From an uncultured Desulfatitalea sp. (GTDB lineage Bacteria > Desulfobacterota > Desulfobacteria > Desulfobacterales > Desulfosarcinaceae): a stretch of 64,000 nt of DNA. The stretch is from assembly GCA_937868765.1 (NCBI GenBank), contig CALMNL010000003.1, positions 310,001 to 374,000 on the forward strand. The letters run 5' to 3'. Below, piece by piece: positions 51,214-61,118 of this stretch (within the stretch, counting starts at the first letter, position 1; the number at the start of each line of letters is the position of its first letter). Made by a program: the position numbers and the translations under genes. The notes below the pieces were generated by a model. The model was not told the origin of the DNA. It worked only from the letters and a program-made list of their open reading frames with translations, and searched no databases.

Positions 51214-54200
51214 TCAGGCGGCCTTGCCCTGCAGATTGACGGAAACGATCTTGGAAATGCCCTTTTGCTCCATGGTCACGCCAAAGAGCATTTCGGCAAA
51301 TTCCATGCTCTTTTTGTTGTGGGTGATCATGATGATTTGCGATTTTTCACCGATCTTCTGCATCAGGTTGTTGAAACGCACCACATTGGCCTCATCCAAC
51401 GGTGCGTCGATCTCATCCAGCAAGCAGAAGGATGTCGGCCGGATCAGGAAGATGGCGAAAATAAAGGCGATGGCCGAGAGCGCCTTTTCACCGCCGGACA
51501 GCAGGCTCATGCGGGTCAACTTCTTGCCGGGCGGATGGACCATGTACTCCACGCCGGTCTCCAGCGGCTTGTCGGGTTCGCTCAACTCCAGACGGGCCGT
51601 GCCGCCTTCGAACAGCCTTGGAAAAACCTCGCCCAGCTTGGCATTGACCTCTGCATAGGTCTGCATGAACCGTTCCTGGGTGATGCGGTTGATTTTGCGG
51701 ATCACCTTGTGCAGGTCGTCGATGGCTTTGACTAGGTCATCGCGTTGGGTGCTGAGAAAATCGAAACGCTCCCTGAGCTCTTCATATTCCTTGATGGCCC
51801 CGAGGTTCACATCGCCAATGCCTGCCAGCTGGCTGCGCAGGCGTTCCAGTTCCGTTTCCATTTCCGGGACGGACATTTGCAGGCTTTCCTGCTCTGCCTG
51901 CTGCACACGCAAGGCAGCTACCGATATGTGGTAGCGTTCCTGAATCTTTCCGGCGATGTTATCGCGCATGACCCGTTTTTCTGAAAGGTCGAGTTCCAGC
52001 AGACGCATCTTTTCCAGGGTCTTTTCCCGCTCGGACTGAATGACAGCCTGCTTTTCGTCGCTTTGGCGCAGCGTGGCGTCGATGGCATTGTAATCCGACT
52101 CATTGGAGGCCATGGATGCTTCGAGGCGCTGGAGCGCATCGTACATTTGCTGCAGGGTTCCCTCGTGGGCGGCGCTTTTGGAAACCGCTAAAGACAGTTT
52201 CTCTTTTTTCTGGGTTATCTCCGTGCGCAGCTGATCGAGCCGCACACGGCTGTCGTGCTCGAACTCCCGGAGCCGATGGAGGGTATGGGTGCCGTTTTCC
52301 AGTTTGGCCTGCAAGGCCGTCAATTGCAGTTTGATGTCCACCACCGTCTGGTTATGGGTCTCCAGGCGCGATGTCACCTCCGCTATCTGACGCGTATTCG
52401 CTTCGTTCTGGTTTTGCAGGGTTTGCACCTCGGCGACGATTCTGGCCAAGGCTTGATTGTACTTGCCCATCTCCTCGTCCAGGTCGCTCTCTTCGCCGAG
52501 GAGTTGTTCTTGTTCCAGTTCGGCGATTTCAAGCTGGCGCCTGGCGTTCTTCAGATCCTCGCTGAAACGATAGAGTTCTTTCTCCGCGGAAAGGGCCTCT
52601 TCAGCCGTGCTGTTTTTACCGGCGATGGCTTGCTGCAAGTCGTTTTCAAGCCCCCGCACCTTTTCTTCCAGCGCTTGCTGGCGGGCTGCCGCCCGAGCCG
52701 CCTCCTGGTCGAGTTGCTCGCTGCGCAGGGACAGCTCCTTTAACTCTTGCTTTTTGGCCAGAATGCCGGAGAACTGCTCCTGGCTGCCGCCGATGAGCAC
52801 TCCCTGATGAGAGACCACATCGCCGGCTGGCGTGACGACGGTTTGCACCCGGCCATTGCGGTTGAAAAGGGCCAGTGCTTCCGAGAGTGTGGGCGCCAGC
52901 GCGGTATGGCCGAGCAGCGCTTCGACCACCGGCATGAACTCGGAGCGCACCGAGACATGATTCAGAAGGCGAAGCTCCGGGGCTACTGGTGCATCGCGTG
53001 AACCGGCAAGCGGCTTGACAGTGCCTACGGGTATAAAACCACATCGTCCCGCGCCGCCGCTCTGCAGATAATCGATGGCCGCATGGCCTGCGTTCTGATC
53101 GGCCACAAGGATATATTGCAAAGCTTCTCCCAGAACCGCTTCCACTGCGTTTTCATACCCCGGTGCCGGTTCGATGGCCTCGGCCATGATGCCCAAGATG
53201 CCGTCCAGGGCGGGCGTCGCATCGCCGCTGGAATGGGCTCCGGATTCGGGGCGTCTCGCACGCATGACGGCTTTGACCCCATCCCGATACCATTCGAAGT
53301 TGGCGGACATTTTTTTCAGCGCCGCCAACTGCGCGCGTGTCTTGTTGCGCTCCAACTCCACCGTCTGGGTTTGTTTGACCTGGGCTCCCAGTTCTGTCGA
53401 TTGCGAGGTGAGCTGGCGCTTCAATTCTGCGATGATTCGCTCATAGTCGGCGATGGTGGTTTTGATATCATCCAGCCGGACCTGGGCGATGCCGCGTTCC
53501 TTCTCGGTCTTGGAGACTTTTTGGGCCGCCAGGGCCACCTCTTCGTCGATGCGTTTGAGGCGGCGTTTCAGGTTTTCCTTGTTGTTGGAGGCGGTCTGAT
53601 ATGTATTTTTGTAGCGGGCTTCTTCGGCGACCAGATGCATCAAATTGTTTTTGTGCGCTTCGGCCTGCTGGTTCAATCGGCTGAGCTGGTCCTGCAATCC
53701 CTGTGCGCCGGCCCTTTCATGTTCCACGGCTGCTTTGAGGCGGGAGACCTCTTGTTGCAGTTGCTGGTTCAGGGACTCCACCTGGGTGACTTCGGTGCCG
53801 ATGTTGGCGGTTTTGGCGGTCAGCTCGCGCTGGGCTTGATCCAGAGCGGCTGTCTCGGTTTCCAGTCGTTCGGCTTCGTTCTTCAGATGTTTGCGTTCGC
53901 CTTCAATGCGGTCGATATTGCGCTGGGTTTCAAAACACTGGGACTTCTGCTCGGAAATCTCCTGATTCTTCTGCCATCGTTTGAGTTTGATATCTTCTAC
54001 GGCTGCATCGATCTTTTTCAACTGGGTGACATGGGCCAGATCGGCATCCTTGAGCTCCTGGATCAATGCTTCGGCTGTTTTTATCTGGCCACTGTAGCCA
54101 TCGAACCTGCTGAGCAGCAAATTGGTATCAATGACTTTGACGCGATCCTGGTATTGCTTGTAGCGCTCGGCTTTTTTAGCCTGACGCTGGAGCCCGGCCA

Positions 54201-54813
54201 TCTGGCGGTTGACCTCCGCGATGATATCGTTGATGCGCAGCATGTTCTGTTCGGTGGCCTTGACTTTGCGCAACGCTTCGTTTTTCCGGAACTTGTACCG
54301 TGTGACGCCTGCCGCCTCCTCCAGGAACAGGCGACGCTCATCCGGGCCCGCATCAATAATAGCACCGATGTTGCCCTGTTGGATGATCGCAAAGGTGCGT
54401 GTGCCCACCCCGCTGCCCATGAACAGGTTGTAAATATCCTTAAGCCTGCAAGGTTGTTTGTTGATCAGGTATGCGCTCTCGCCGGAGCGGAAAAGACGCC
54501 GGGTAACGCTGATTTCCGGATAGTCGCGAAACTCCTCGGGCGCATGGCCGTTATCATTGGCCATGGTGAGCGTCACTTCAGCCATGTTCAGCGGCGGCTT
54601 GCCGTTTGCGCCGGAGAAGATGATATCCTCCATGCTTTTGCCGCGCAGCTGTTTGACGCTTTGTTCGCCCATCACCCAGCGCAAGGCATCGATGACATTG
54701 CTTTTGCCGCAACCGTTGGGTCCTACAATGGCTGAAATCCCAGGGGGGAAATGGATGCTGGCCTTATCCAGGAACGATTTAAAACCAACGATTTCAAGCT
54801 TTGTAAGCTTCAT
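51214..54813 (-). CDS. smc: Chromosome segregation protein SMC
   Basis: 1199 residues, the ring-forming ATPase that folds the chromosome with ScpAB. Head: LEIVGFKSFLDKASIHFPPGISAIVGPNGCGKSNVIDALRWVMGEQS (Walker A GPNGCGKSN). Two long coiled coils flank a hinge (DGILGIMAEAIEPAPGYENAVEAVLGEAL; VVTPAGDVVSHQGVLIGG). C-terminal head: LSLLSGGEKALSAIAFIFA-type signature (RMSLLSGGEKALS), Walker B FCLLDEIDAPLDEANV. Length is normal. It is divergent from the PPi-PFK gene. Confidence 0.98.
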   Translation of the reverse strand: MKLTKLEIVGFKSFLDKASIHFPPGISAIVGPNGCGKSNVIDALRWVMGEQSVKQLRGKSMEDIIFSGANGKPPLNMAEVTLTMANDNGHAPEEFRDYPEISVTRRLFRSGESAYLINKQPCRLKDIYNLFMGSGVGTRTFAIIQQGNIGAIIDAGPDERRLFLEEAAGVTRYKFRKNEALRKVKATEQNMLRINDIIAEVNRQMAGLQRQAKKAERYKQYQDRVKVIDTNLLLSRFDGYSGQIKTAEALIQELKDADLAHVTQLKKIDAAVEDIKLKRWQKNQEISEQKSQCFETQRNIDRIEGERKHLKNEAERLETETAALDQAQRELTAKTANIGTEVTQVESLNQQLQQEVSRLKAAVEHERAGAQGLQDQLSRLNQQAEAHKNNLMHLVAEEARYKNTYQTASNNKENLKRRLKRIDEEVALAAQKVSKTEKERGIAQVRLDDIKTTIADYERIIAELKRQLTSQSTELGAQVKQTQTVELERNKTRAQLAALKKMSANFEWYRDGVKAVMRARRPESGAHSSGDATPALDGILGIMAEAIEPAPGYENAVEAVLGEALQYILVADQNAGHAAIDYLQSGGAGRCGFIPVGTVKPLAGSRDAPVAPELRLLNHVSVRSEFMPVVEALLGHTALAPTLSEALALFNRNGRVQTVVTPAGDVVSHQGVLIGGSQEQFSGILAKKQELKELSLRSEQLDQEAARAAARQQALEEKVRGLENDLQQAIAGKNSTAEEALSAEKELYRFSEDLKNARRQLEIAELEQEQLLGEESDLDEEMGKYNQALARIVAEVQTLQNQNEANTRQIAEVTSRLETHNQTVVDIKLQLTALQAKLENGTHTLHRLREFEHDSRVRLDQLRTEITQKKEKLSLAVSKSAAHEGTLQQMYDALQRLEASMASNESDYNAIDATLRQSDEKQAVIQSEREKTLEKMRLLELDLSEKRVMRDNIAGKIQERYHISVAALRVQQAEQESLQMSVPEMETELERLRSQLAGIGDVNLGAIKEYEELRERFDFLSTQRDDLVKAIDDLHKVIRKINRITQERFMQTYAEVNAKLGEVFPRLFEGGTARLELSEPDKPLETGVEYMVHPPGKKLTRMSLLSGGEKALSAIAFIFAIFLIRPTSFCLLDEIDAPLDEANVVRFNNLMQKIGEKSQIIMITHNKKSMEFAEMLFGVTMEQKGISKIVSVNLQGKAA

Positions 54814-55228
54814 GGGGGGTGGCCTCCGGAGTCAACCGGTCGATGTGCAGCGGAGCATCGGTGCATTAAACCCGCCTGCTCCAGTCGTGGAATCAAACAA
54901 GATGGTCCCGAATGGCAGCGGTTGCTGAATTACGGTTTTTCATATCAAGGCATGGTGCGCTTGTAAAGGGAAAAGCCCAATGGAGGGTATTAAAATATTT
55001 CAGCCTATACTATATTTAGTGTACTGGGCCAAGAGGGCCCTTGCCGGAGGTGTCGGTTGATTTCTGTGGACGGGGTGCCGGAATTCATCCATCGGCGCAT
55101 TGATAACACCCTTAACCGAATTCTTCAAATGACTTGACTTGCAGCCGCCAGGGTCGGTATTAAACCGTAATTCATGCGCCCGGCCATTTCGAGCCTTTCC
55201 ATATCATCCAAATTGCAGGGAGGTCCAT
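54814..55228. other. Intergenic region between divergent smc and PPi-PFK genes
   Basis: About 415 bp without a supported gene. An A/T-rich part near 54990-55020 contains TATTAA and TATACT-like -10 hexamers on the plus strand, but no paired -35 is convincing. It probably carries promoters for both flanking genes. Confidence 0.4.
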
Positions 55229-57334
55229 GTGTCGCCATCAACGTCTGTCGATATCCGTCAACTTTTAGAGCATCCCGAGGTACAACGGGCGACGTCGCCC
55301 ATCAGTGAACCGGTCAAGGGCCGGCGTGCCTTCAAGCCACCTGTCTGCAAGGTGTTCGAGAGCAAATTTACAATAGTTGAGCCTGTCCAAAAATTTCAAT
55401 TCGATATAGATCCCGAGGCGCAGCGGCAGTTGCCAGACATCATCAACAACGTTGTGCAAGTCGTGGTGGCAGATGACCATCCCAACGAGCAATCGGCCAG
55501 AGCATTTCGCCGCAGTCGACGCATCGGCATTGTTTTTTCAGGGGGACCGGCACCGGGTGGGCATAACGTCATCGCGGGCTTGTATGACGCGGCCAAACGC
55601 GCCAATCCGGAGAGTCGCATATTCGGATTTCTCGTAGGTCCGGACGGTATTCTGGAGAACGAGTATGTCGAATTGTCGGATGAGCTGGTGGATGCCTACC
55701 GGAACCTGGGCGGTTTCACCATGATAAAAACCGGTCGCACTAAGATAGATACCCCTAAAAAGATGGCTCTGGCGAAAGAGACTATCCTCGGGTTGGCGCT
55801 GGATGCCCTGGTGATCGTGGGGGGGGACGATTCCAATACCAATGCCGCCTTTTTGGCCCAAGCGCTCTTCGCTGACAAGGTGCAAATCATCGGAGTGCCC
55901 AAAACCATTGACGGCGATATCCAGGTGCGGGATGCGAAAGGCAATGTCTTATGCGCCATGTCCTTCGGTTTTCATTCGGCCGCGCGCGCTTTCGCACAGG
56001 CCATCAGCAACCTGAGCAACGACAGCAGCTCCGATATCAAGTACTGGCACGTTTGCCGGGTGATGGGGCGGGTGGCCAGTCACCTGGCACTGGAGGTCGC
56101 ATTGCAGACCCATGCGAACCTGACGCTCATCGGCGAGGATTTGGCCGACTACGTGGATGAACAGCGGTTAGAGAAAGCCAAGAAAGAAGACACGACGGAT
56201 TATACTGCCTATGGAATGACCTTGCGTCATTTATCGCGCGTCATCTGCGATGGCATCGTACGCCGCGCGGCCGTAGGCAAGAATTACGGGATCGCCGTGA
56301 TCCCCGAAGGTATCCTGGAGTTCATCAACGAGATCGAAGTGTTTATCATCAAACTGAACACCATCATTGCCCAATACAATGCCACCCATGACAAAGACTT
56401 CCATACCAGCTTACCACTGTTGAGCCAGAAGCTCGATTACCTGGGCCATTTGGTTCGGGATACACCCATTGGTCTATCCCCCAATATTTGGAATGCCCGG
56501 GACGACGAGCTTTTCAACGATTTGCCGGAGTTCTTCCAGGAAGGGCTGCTCACCGAACGGGACAGTCATGGCAATTTCCAGTTCTCCCAGGTGCCGACGG
56601 AGAAAGTGCTGCTTGATCTGGTAAAGGATTACCTGAGAATACTTCGGGACCAGGGCAAGTACAAGATCGGGGTGCATGTTGATTATTATTCAAAGATTCT
56701 GAAAAAAGCTGGTTTGAAGCCGGAATATTATGGCCCCATCCTGTTCAGGAATTATGGACAATCGGAATATCTTCTGGTTAAAGAAAGCATTATCTCCTTA
56801 AGAACCCTGAAAAATGCTTTGGTCCAGGGGGGCGCCATGGATGCAGAGACGACTATCCCCGCGGCCATCGAGAAGATTTTCAACCAATCGGTGCCAAAAT
56901 TCAAAACCCAATCCCATTTCTACGGATATGATGGCCGGGGCACCGACCCGACCAAATTCGATTGCACCTATACTTATAACCTGGGCTTGACCGTTTTCAG
57001 CCTGATTGCCAGTGGGGCCACTGGCCAAATGGCGGCCATCCGAAATCTGGAGCATGGATTCGAACGCTGGGAACCCATGGGGGTGCCCATTGCCCCGCTG
57101 ATGCGTCTAGAAGAAAGAAAAGGGCGTTTGACGCTGGTGCTCGAAAAAAGTCTGGTGGATGTGAATTCCCCAGCTTTTATGGTCGTCAAGGCATTCCGTG
57201 AAAAGTGGCTGGCAGCGACACCCGAAGCAGATCAGTACAGGCGCCCCGGCCCCATCAGGCTGCACAGCGAAAGGGAGGAGGATCGTCCCATTACCTTGAT
57301 GCTTAATGCCCTCGGCGAGAAAACTGATGGCTAA
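55229..57334 (+). CDS. Pyrophosphate-dependent 6-phosphofructokinase (long type)
   Basis: 701 residues from a GTG preceded by GGGAGG. It interconverts fructose-6-P and fructose-1,6-P2 with PPi/Pi. The active site reads GIVFSGGPAPGGHNVIAGL, VIVGGDDSNTNAAFLAQAL, GVPKTIDGDIQV and FHSAARAFAQAISNLSNDS. The second Asp of GGDDS and Lys of PKTID are the hallmarks of PPi rather than ATP use. Length and N/C extensions fit the plant-beta-like clade. The in-frame ORF begins earlier (55139), but no start there has a ribosome site. PPi-PFK suits an energy-limited anaerobe. Confidence 0.93.
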   Translation: MSPSTSVDIRQLLEHPEVQRATSPISEPVKGRRAFKPPVCKVFESKFTIVEPVQKFQFDIDPEAQRQLPDIINNVVQVVVADDHPNEQSARAFRRSRRIGIVFSGGPAPGGHNVIAGLYDAAKRANPESRIFGFLVGPDGILENEYVELSDELVDAYRNLGGFTMIKTGRTKIDTPKKMALAKETILGLALDALVIVGGDDSNTNAAFLAQALFADKVQIIGVPKTIDGDIQVRDAKGNVLCAMSFGFHSAARAFAQAISNLSNDSSSDIKYWHVCRVMGRVASHLALEVALQTHANLTLIGEDLADYVDEQRLEKAKKEDTTDYTAYGMTLRHLSRVICDGIVRRAAVGKNYGIAVIPEGILEFINEIEVFIIKLNTIIAQYNATHDKDFHTSLPLLSQKLDYLGHLVRDTPIGLSPNIWNARDDELFNDLPEFFQEGLLTERDSHGNFQFSQVPTEKVLLDLVKDYLRILRDQGKYKIGVHVDYYSKILKKAGLKPEYYGPILFRNYGQSEYLLVKESIISLRTLKNALVQGGAMDAETTIPAAIEKIFNQSVPKFKTQSHFYGYDGRGTDPTKFDCTYTYNLGLTVFSLIASGATGQMAAIRNLEHGFERWEPMGVPIAPLMRLEERKGRLTLVLEKSLVDVNSPAFMVVKAFREKWLAATPEADQYRRPGPIRLHSEREEDRPITLMLNALGEKTDG

Positions 57335-57469
57335 AGGATGTATTCCCGGCGGCATCCGGTCAGCCGGATGCCGCCGATATTGCTGTTTGTTGAAGAACTT
57401 CGCATGAGGCCGGCAGGCGGCATTGGCCGGTTTTAAAAATTGCCGCGGATAGACATCCCAATAAATTGT

Positions 57470-59077
57470 ATGCTGCCCCGTCGCGTACGTCATCTGATAG
57501 AGGCCATTCGATCTTTGCGGCGCGAGCTGGCCCTCGAAAAACAAGCCAATGCCCAATTGCGCAACAGTCATGCGCAATTTCGCGCACTGGTGGAATCGTC
57601 GATCGATCACATCTTCATGCTCGACGACAGAGGCGTCTACCTATTCAGTAACGATCAGGTGGCGTCCCTTGGCATGCGCTCCGGACAACAACTGGTCGGC
57701 CGGCGATTGCAAGATGTTTACCCCCATGACATTTGGACCATTTATCGAGAAAAACTCAAGGCGGTATTTTCTTCCGGACGTACCGTGATCTTCTCACATG
57801 ACAAGGAAAGCGCCAAGGGGACGGAATTCTTCCAGAACACGCTATATCCGATACACAGGGAAGGCAGGATTTGGGCGGCGGGTGGCATCTGCCGGGACCT
57901 GTCGGAACCAAAGCGGATTGAAAAACAACTCTCCCAAGCCCAAAAGATGGAAGCCCTCGGTACATTAGTGGCCGGTGTTGCCCATGAGATCAACAACCCC
58001 GTCAATTTGATCCTTTTTAACTTGCCGCTGTTCGAAAAGATGTGGCGCGATCTGATGCCCATGCTCGACTCTATTGGCGAAGGCCTGCAACACACCAAGT
58101 TCGGTGGGTTGACTTACACTTTCATTAAACAGAATATGCCCCGCTTGATTTCCGATATGAAGATGGCCGCCAACCGGGTTGCCAACATCGTCAATGGGCT
58201 CAAGCAGTTTTCCCGGAAAAGCAATCCGGCTGAGAAGTCAAGCATCCAGGTGAATGTGGCTGTGGAAAATGCCGCGCGCCTTGGTGCAGCCACCCTTTCG
58301 AATTCCAGGACCGAGCTGCAGCTGGACCTGGCGGCGGATCTACCCTTGCTGCATGCCAATTTGCAAAACCTCGAACAGATTGTCTTGAACCTGATGATCA
58401 ACGCCCATCAGTCCATTGATCATGCCAACGGGCTGGTTCGGATTACCACTGGCTGGCGTGCCCAGGATCAAGCCATCACTATCGAGGTGGCGGACAACGG
58501 ACGGGGCATCAATCCATCGGTGGCCGACAAGATTTTCGATCCATTCGTGACCGATCGGCAAGCCCAGGGAGGTACGGGTATCGGCCTGTCTGTGACCTAC
58601 AACCTGGTTAAGGCGCACAATGGAGAAATTTCCTTCGAATCCAAACCAGGGCAAGGGACCAAGTTTACGGTCATATTGCCCACCGCGGTCAAGCCCAAGC
58701 CCCAGCGGGTCATGGTGGTGGACGATGATGCCGCTTTCAGGGCGTTGCTGATACGAACCATTTCAAGAAAGACGAAGGTGGTGGTCGAGGGATTTGCCAA
58801 CGGCGCCGAGGCTCTGATTCGATTGGGGAGTTATCCGCCGGACTTGCTAGTGCTCGACATGTTCATGCCGGAGATCGACGGCTTGGGCGTATGTCGGGCC
58901 ATTAAGAATGAATTGGGTCTTGAGTTGATGAAAGTGATTATCGTAACCGGCTTTCCCAGGCATCCCAATATCACGGCCGCTGAGCAGCTTGGTTTTCATC
59001 AGATTCTGACGAAGCCATTGGACATGGACCGTTTCATGCATTTGGTGAAAGAAAGCCTGAATGGAAAAACAACTTGA
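57470..59077 (+). CDS. Hybrid sensor histidine kinase: PAS, HisKA, HATPase, receiver
   Basis: 535 residues, no membrane helix, so a cytosolic sensor. A short coiled coil (HLIEAIRSLRRELALEKQANAQL) leads into a PAS domain (about 45-160, SHAQFRALVESSIDHIFMLDDRGVYLFSN). The H-box is LGTLVAGVAHEINNPVNLI with His172; the ATPase has NLMINAHQSID (N box), VADNGRGINPS (G1) and GGTGIGLSVTYNLVKAHNG (G2). A C-terminal receiver (RVMVVDDDAAFRALL; phosphoacceptor Asp463 in LVLDMFMPEIDG) completes it. It overlaps the next gene by 17 bp, so they form a two-component pair. Confidence 0.92.
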   Translation: MLPRRVRHLIEAIRSLRRELALEKQANAQLRNSHAQFRALVESSIDHIFMLDDRGVYLFSNDQVASLGMRSGQQLVGRRLQDVYPHDIWTIYREKLKAVFSSGRTVIFSHDKESAKGTEFFQNTLYPIHREGRIWAAGGICRDLSEPKRIEKQLSQAQKMEALGTLVAGVAHEINNPVNLILFNLPLFEKMWRDLMPMLDSIGEGLQHTKFGGLTYTFIKQNMPRLISDMKMAANRVANIVNGLKQFSRKSNPAEKSSIQVNVAVENAARLGAATLSNSRTELQLDLAADLPLLHANLQNLEQIVLNLMINAHQSIDHANGLVRITTGWRAQDQAITIEVADNGRGINPSVADKIFDPFVTDRQAQGGTGIGLSVTYNLVKAHNGEISFESKPGQGTKFTVILPTAVKPKPQRVMVVDDDAAFRALLIRTISRKTKVVVEGFANGAEALIRLGSYPPDLLVLDMFMPEIDGLGVCRAIKNELGLELMKVIIVTGFPRHPNITAAEQLGFHQILTKPLDMDRFMHLVKESLNGKTT

Positions 59078-60437
59078 TTCGTCTCCTATCATGATTGTCG
59101 ATGATGACCAGGGATTGCTCTTTTCTATTCGCACGGCTCTGCTCAGTGCGGGCTTGCCCGATCCGGTGCTCGTCTCCGACAGTCGGCAAGTGGGCGCTCT
59201 GGTTAGGTCCCATTGCTTTCAGCTCGTATTGCTGGATCTGATCATGCCCCATTTGGATGGCATGGAAGTGCTCAAGCAGATCAAACAGGAGTCGCCGGCC
59301 ACAGAGTGCATCATCGTAACGGCCGTGGATGAGGTGGCAATGGCGGTACAGGCGATGCGGTTTGGCGCCTATGACTACCTGGTCAAACCACTGAACTTGG
59401 AGCGGACCACCATCGCCATCGGTCATGCCTTGGAACGCTATCAGCTCAGGCAGGGAATGGCGCTTTTCGAACGCCCCCAAAAATTCGAAGATTTAAAATT
59501 TCCTGATAAATTCGAGGAAATGGTAGCGCGGGACGAAAGCATGGCGCTTGTTTTTCACCAGGCCGAAATCTGTGCCCAGAGTGACTACAATGTCATGATA
59601 ACGGGAGAGACCGGGGTCGGCAAAGGCATGCTGGCCCGGATTATCCACAAGATCAGCGCGCGTTGCAAGGGGCCCTTTGTGGCCGTCAACATGCCGGCTT
59701 TCAGCCATCCATTGTTCGAAGATGATATTTTTGGCCATATCAGGGGGGCCTACACCGGGGCAGTATCCGACAAACGCGGCTTTTTCGAGACCGCCCAGGG
59801 CGGCACGCTCTTTCTGGACGAAATCACCGAACTGGCTCCGGCCATGCAGGGAAAGCTGTTGCGCGTGATCGAAGAAAAGGAGTTTTACAGACTGGGCAGC
59901 ACCCAGGTCGTGCATGTGGACTTGCGCATTTTATCCGCTTCAAATCGCAATCTGAGCGAGGCCATGGCTTCCGGTTGCTTGCGGCGCGATTTATATTTCC
60001 GCCTGAATGAATATCACATCCATATTCCGGAATTGCGCCGGCGACCAAAAGATATACCCGTCCTGGCCGATTACTTCATGAAGGTACACGCCCTCAAGAA
60101 CAACAAACGGTTAAAACAGATCTCGCGCGAATTGCAGCAGGCGCTCCAGCAGTACGATTTCCCCGGGAATGTGCGTGAATTGGAGAATATTGTAGCCTCG
60201 GGCGTCTTGTTGGAGACGACGGATACATTGCGTTTGGAATCCGTTCAAAACTTGCTTCCGCCAGTCCGCGCGGCGCATTCACGAGACGAAAAACATTTTA
60301 CTTCGCTGGATGAGCTGCAGCGGCGTCACATCATCCAGGCCCTGCAGATAACTGACGGAAACCGCACTCACGCTGCGCGCCTGCTTGGAATTGGATTGAG
60401 GACTTTGCAGCGAAAATTAAAAGCAATGGATATATAA
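59061..60437 (+). CDS. Sigma-54-dependent response regulator (NtrC family)
   Basis: 458 residues: receiver (IMIVDDDQG; Asp59 in LLDLIMPHLDG; Lys in YLVKPLN), AAA+ and Fis HTH. Walker A is ITGETGVGKGMLARIIH; Walker B GGTLFLDEITEL; HTH HAARLLGIGLRTLQRKLKAM. The sigma-54 contact loop is GAYTGA (HIRGAYTGAVSDKRG), with Tyr for the usual Phe; this variant is known to remain functional in some activators. It overlaps the kinase gene and is followed by palindromes and a sigma-54 promoter that may be its own targets. Confidence 0.94.
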   Translation: MEKQLDSSPIMIVDDDQGLLFSIRTALLSAGLPDPVLVSDSRQVGALVRSHCFQLVLLDLIMPHLDGMEVLKQIKQESPATECIIVTAVDEVAMAVQAMRFGAYDYLVKPLNLERTTIAIGHALERYQLRQGMALFERPQKFEDLKFPDKFEEMVARDESMALVFHQAEICAQSDYNVMITGETGVGKGMLARIIHKISARCKGPFVAVNMPAFSHPLFEDDIFGHIRGAYTGAVSDKRGFFETAQGGTLFLDEITELAPAMQGKLLRVIEEKEFYRLGSTQVVHVDLRILSASNRNLSEAMASGCLRRDLYFRLNEYHIHIPELRRRPKDIPVLADYFMKVHALKNNKRLKQISRELQQALQQYDFPGNVRELENIVASGVLLETTDTLRLESVQNLLPPVRAAHSRDEKHFTSLDELQRRHIIQALQITDGNRTHAARLLGIGLRTLQRKLKAMDI

Positions 60438-60443
60438 CCAGGC

Positions 60444-60458
60444 ATGCCAAAATGGCAT
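60444..60458. promoter_or_regulatory. Palindrome UAS-1 (candidate activator site)
   Basis: ATGCCA-AAA-TGGCAT, a perfect 6-bp inverted repeat with a 3-base centre, begins 7 bp after the response-regulator stop. Its core GCCA-N3-TGGC is shared with the palindrome at 60530. Confidence 0.5.
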
Positions 60459-60529
60459 ACGGGGCGACGAATTGGCGTGCTTTCTCAATAATCTAATTTA
60501 AATGAAGAAAATAATATTATCGGCTTTGG

Positions 60530-60548
60530 GCGCGCCAAAGTGGCGCGC
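60530..60548. promoter_or_regulatory. Palindrome UAS-2 (candidate activator site)
   Basis: GCGCGCCA-AAG-TGGCGCGC, a perfect 8-bp inverted repeat with the same GCCA-N3-TGGC core as UAS-1, centred 88 bp downstream of it and about 103 bp upstream of the sigma-54 element. Confidence 0.55.
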
Positions 60549-60640
60549 TTCAAGCTTGGTAGGGGGCCGCGGCATTTCTACATAATTATATAATACTATG
60601 AAATTAAATATAAAAATAAATTATGGAGATTATTGATGTT

Positions 60641-60656
60641 GGCTCGGAAAGTGCTC
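60641..60656 (+). promoter_or_regulatory. Sigma-54 (-24/-12) promoter candidate
   Basis: TGGCTCG-GAAA-GTGCT matches TGGCACG-N4-TTGCW at 10 of 12 fixed positions, with the exact GG-N10-GC spacing. Palindromes upstream and ihfA in the genome fit enhancer-dependent transcription starting near 60668. Confidence 0.5.
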
Positions 60657-60667
60657 AATACCTGATC

Positions 60668-60857
60668 ATAATGATCTCGCAAACGATGCGAATCATTTCA
60701 TCCCAAGGCACAGGCTTGGATACAAGCAAGCCGGTCAATTGCAATGATAGGATTGCCTGTGGGGGCGACCGCCAGTCGGTTATTAAGTATGGATGGGTGT
60801 GAAGCATGGGTGCGCTTTTTAATTGCTGGCGGTCGTTCCCACGGGTATTTTTTCTTA
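60668..60857 (+). ncRNA. Candidate sigma-54-controlled small RNA or structured leader
   Basis: Downstream of the -24/-12 element there is no plus-strand gene for about 450 bp. Arms 60761-60775 and 60826-60840 form an uninterrupted 15-bp stem (two G-U pairs) with a 50-base loop. ACGGGTATTTTTTCTT follows, a T tract 5-6 bases after the stem. This could end a transcript of about 190 nt. A minus-strand ORF crosses the region but has no ribosome site. The remaining 60858-61118 shows no gene. Confidence 0.35.
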
Positions 60858-61118
60858 TTGCTGTCAAACAATCCTTCCAGCCAGGTCAAATCGATTGGGA
60901 AAATGTGGTCTGTTGGAGCAGGGCGACAACCCGACACCCCATAGTTCCGCAACACCCTTAGAATTTCTGGTTCATCATTTTCGCGTAATGATTCCCATTT
61001 TCCCTTGAGGGATCGATTGCACCGGTCGATATTAGCTGGTATGAATTTTATGGTTTTTCTTTGGCAAAGGAAGTGTTGGTGATTCAAATGGTTAGAGCCA
61101 CTAAATCCGGAAGGCCAA

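Noticed and set aside
53083-54735. 550-codon plus-strand ORF
   Set aside because: Antisense to the smc coiled coil; its composition mirrors the complementary heptads and there is no ribosome site.
60471-60490. Second sigma-54 promoter at TTGGCGTGCTTTCTCAA
   Set aside because: The -24 half is reasonable, but the -12 half lacks GC at the required spacing.
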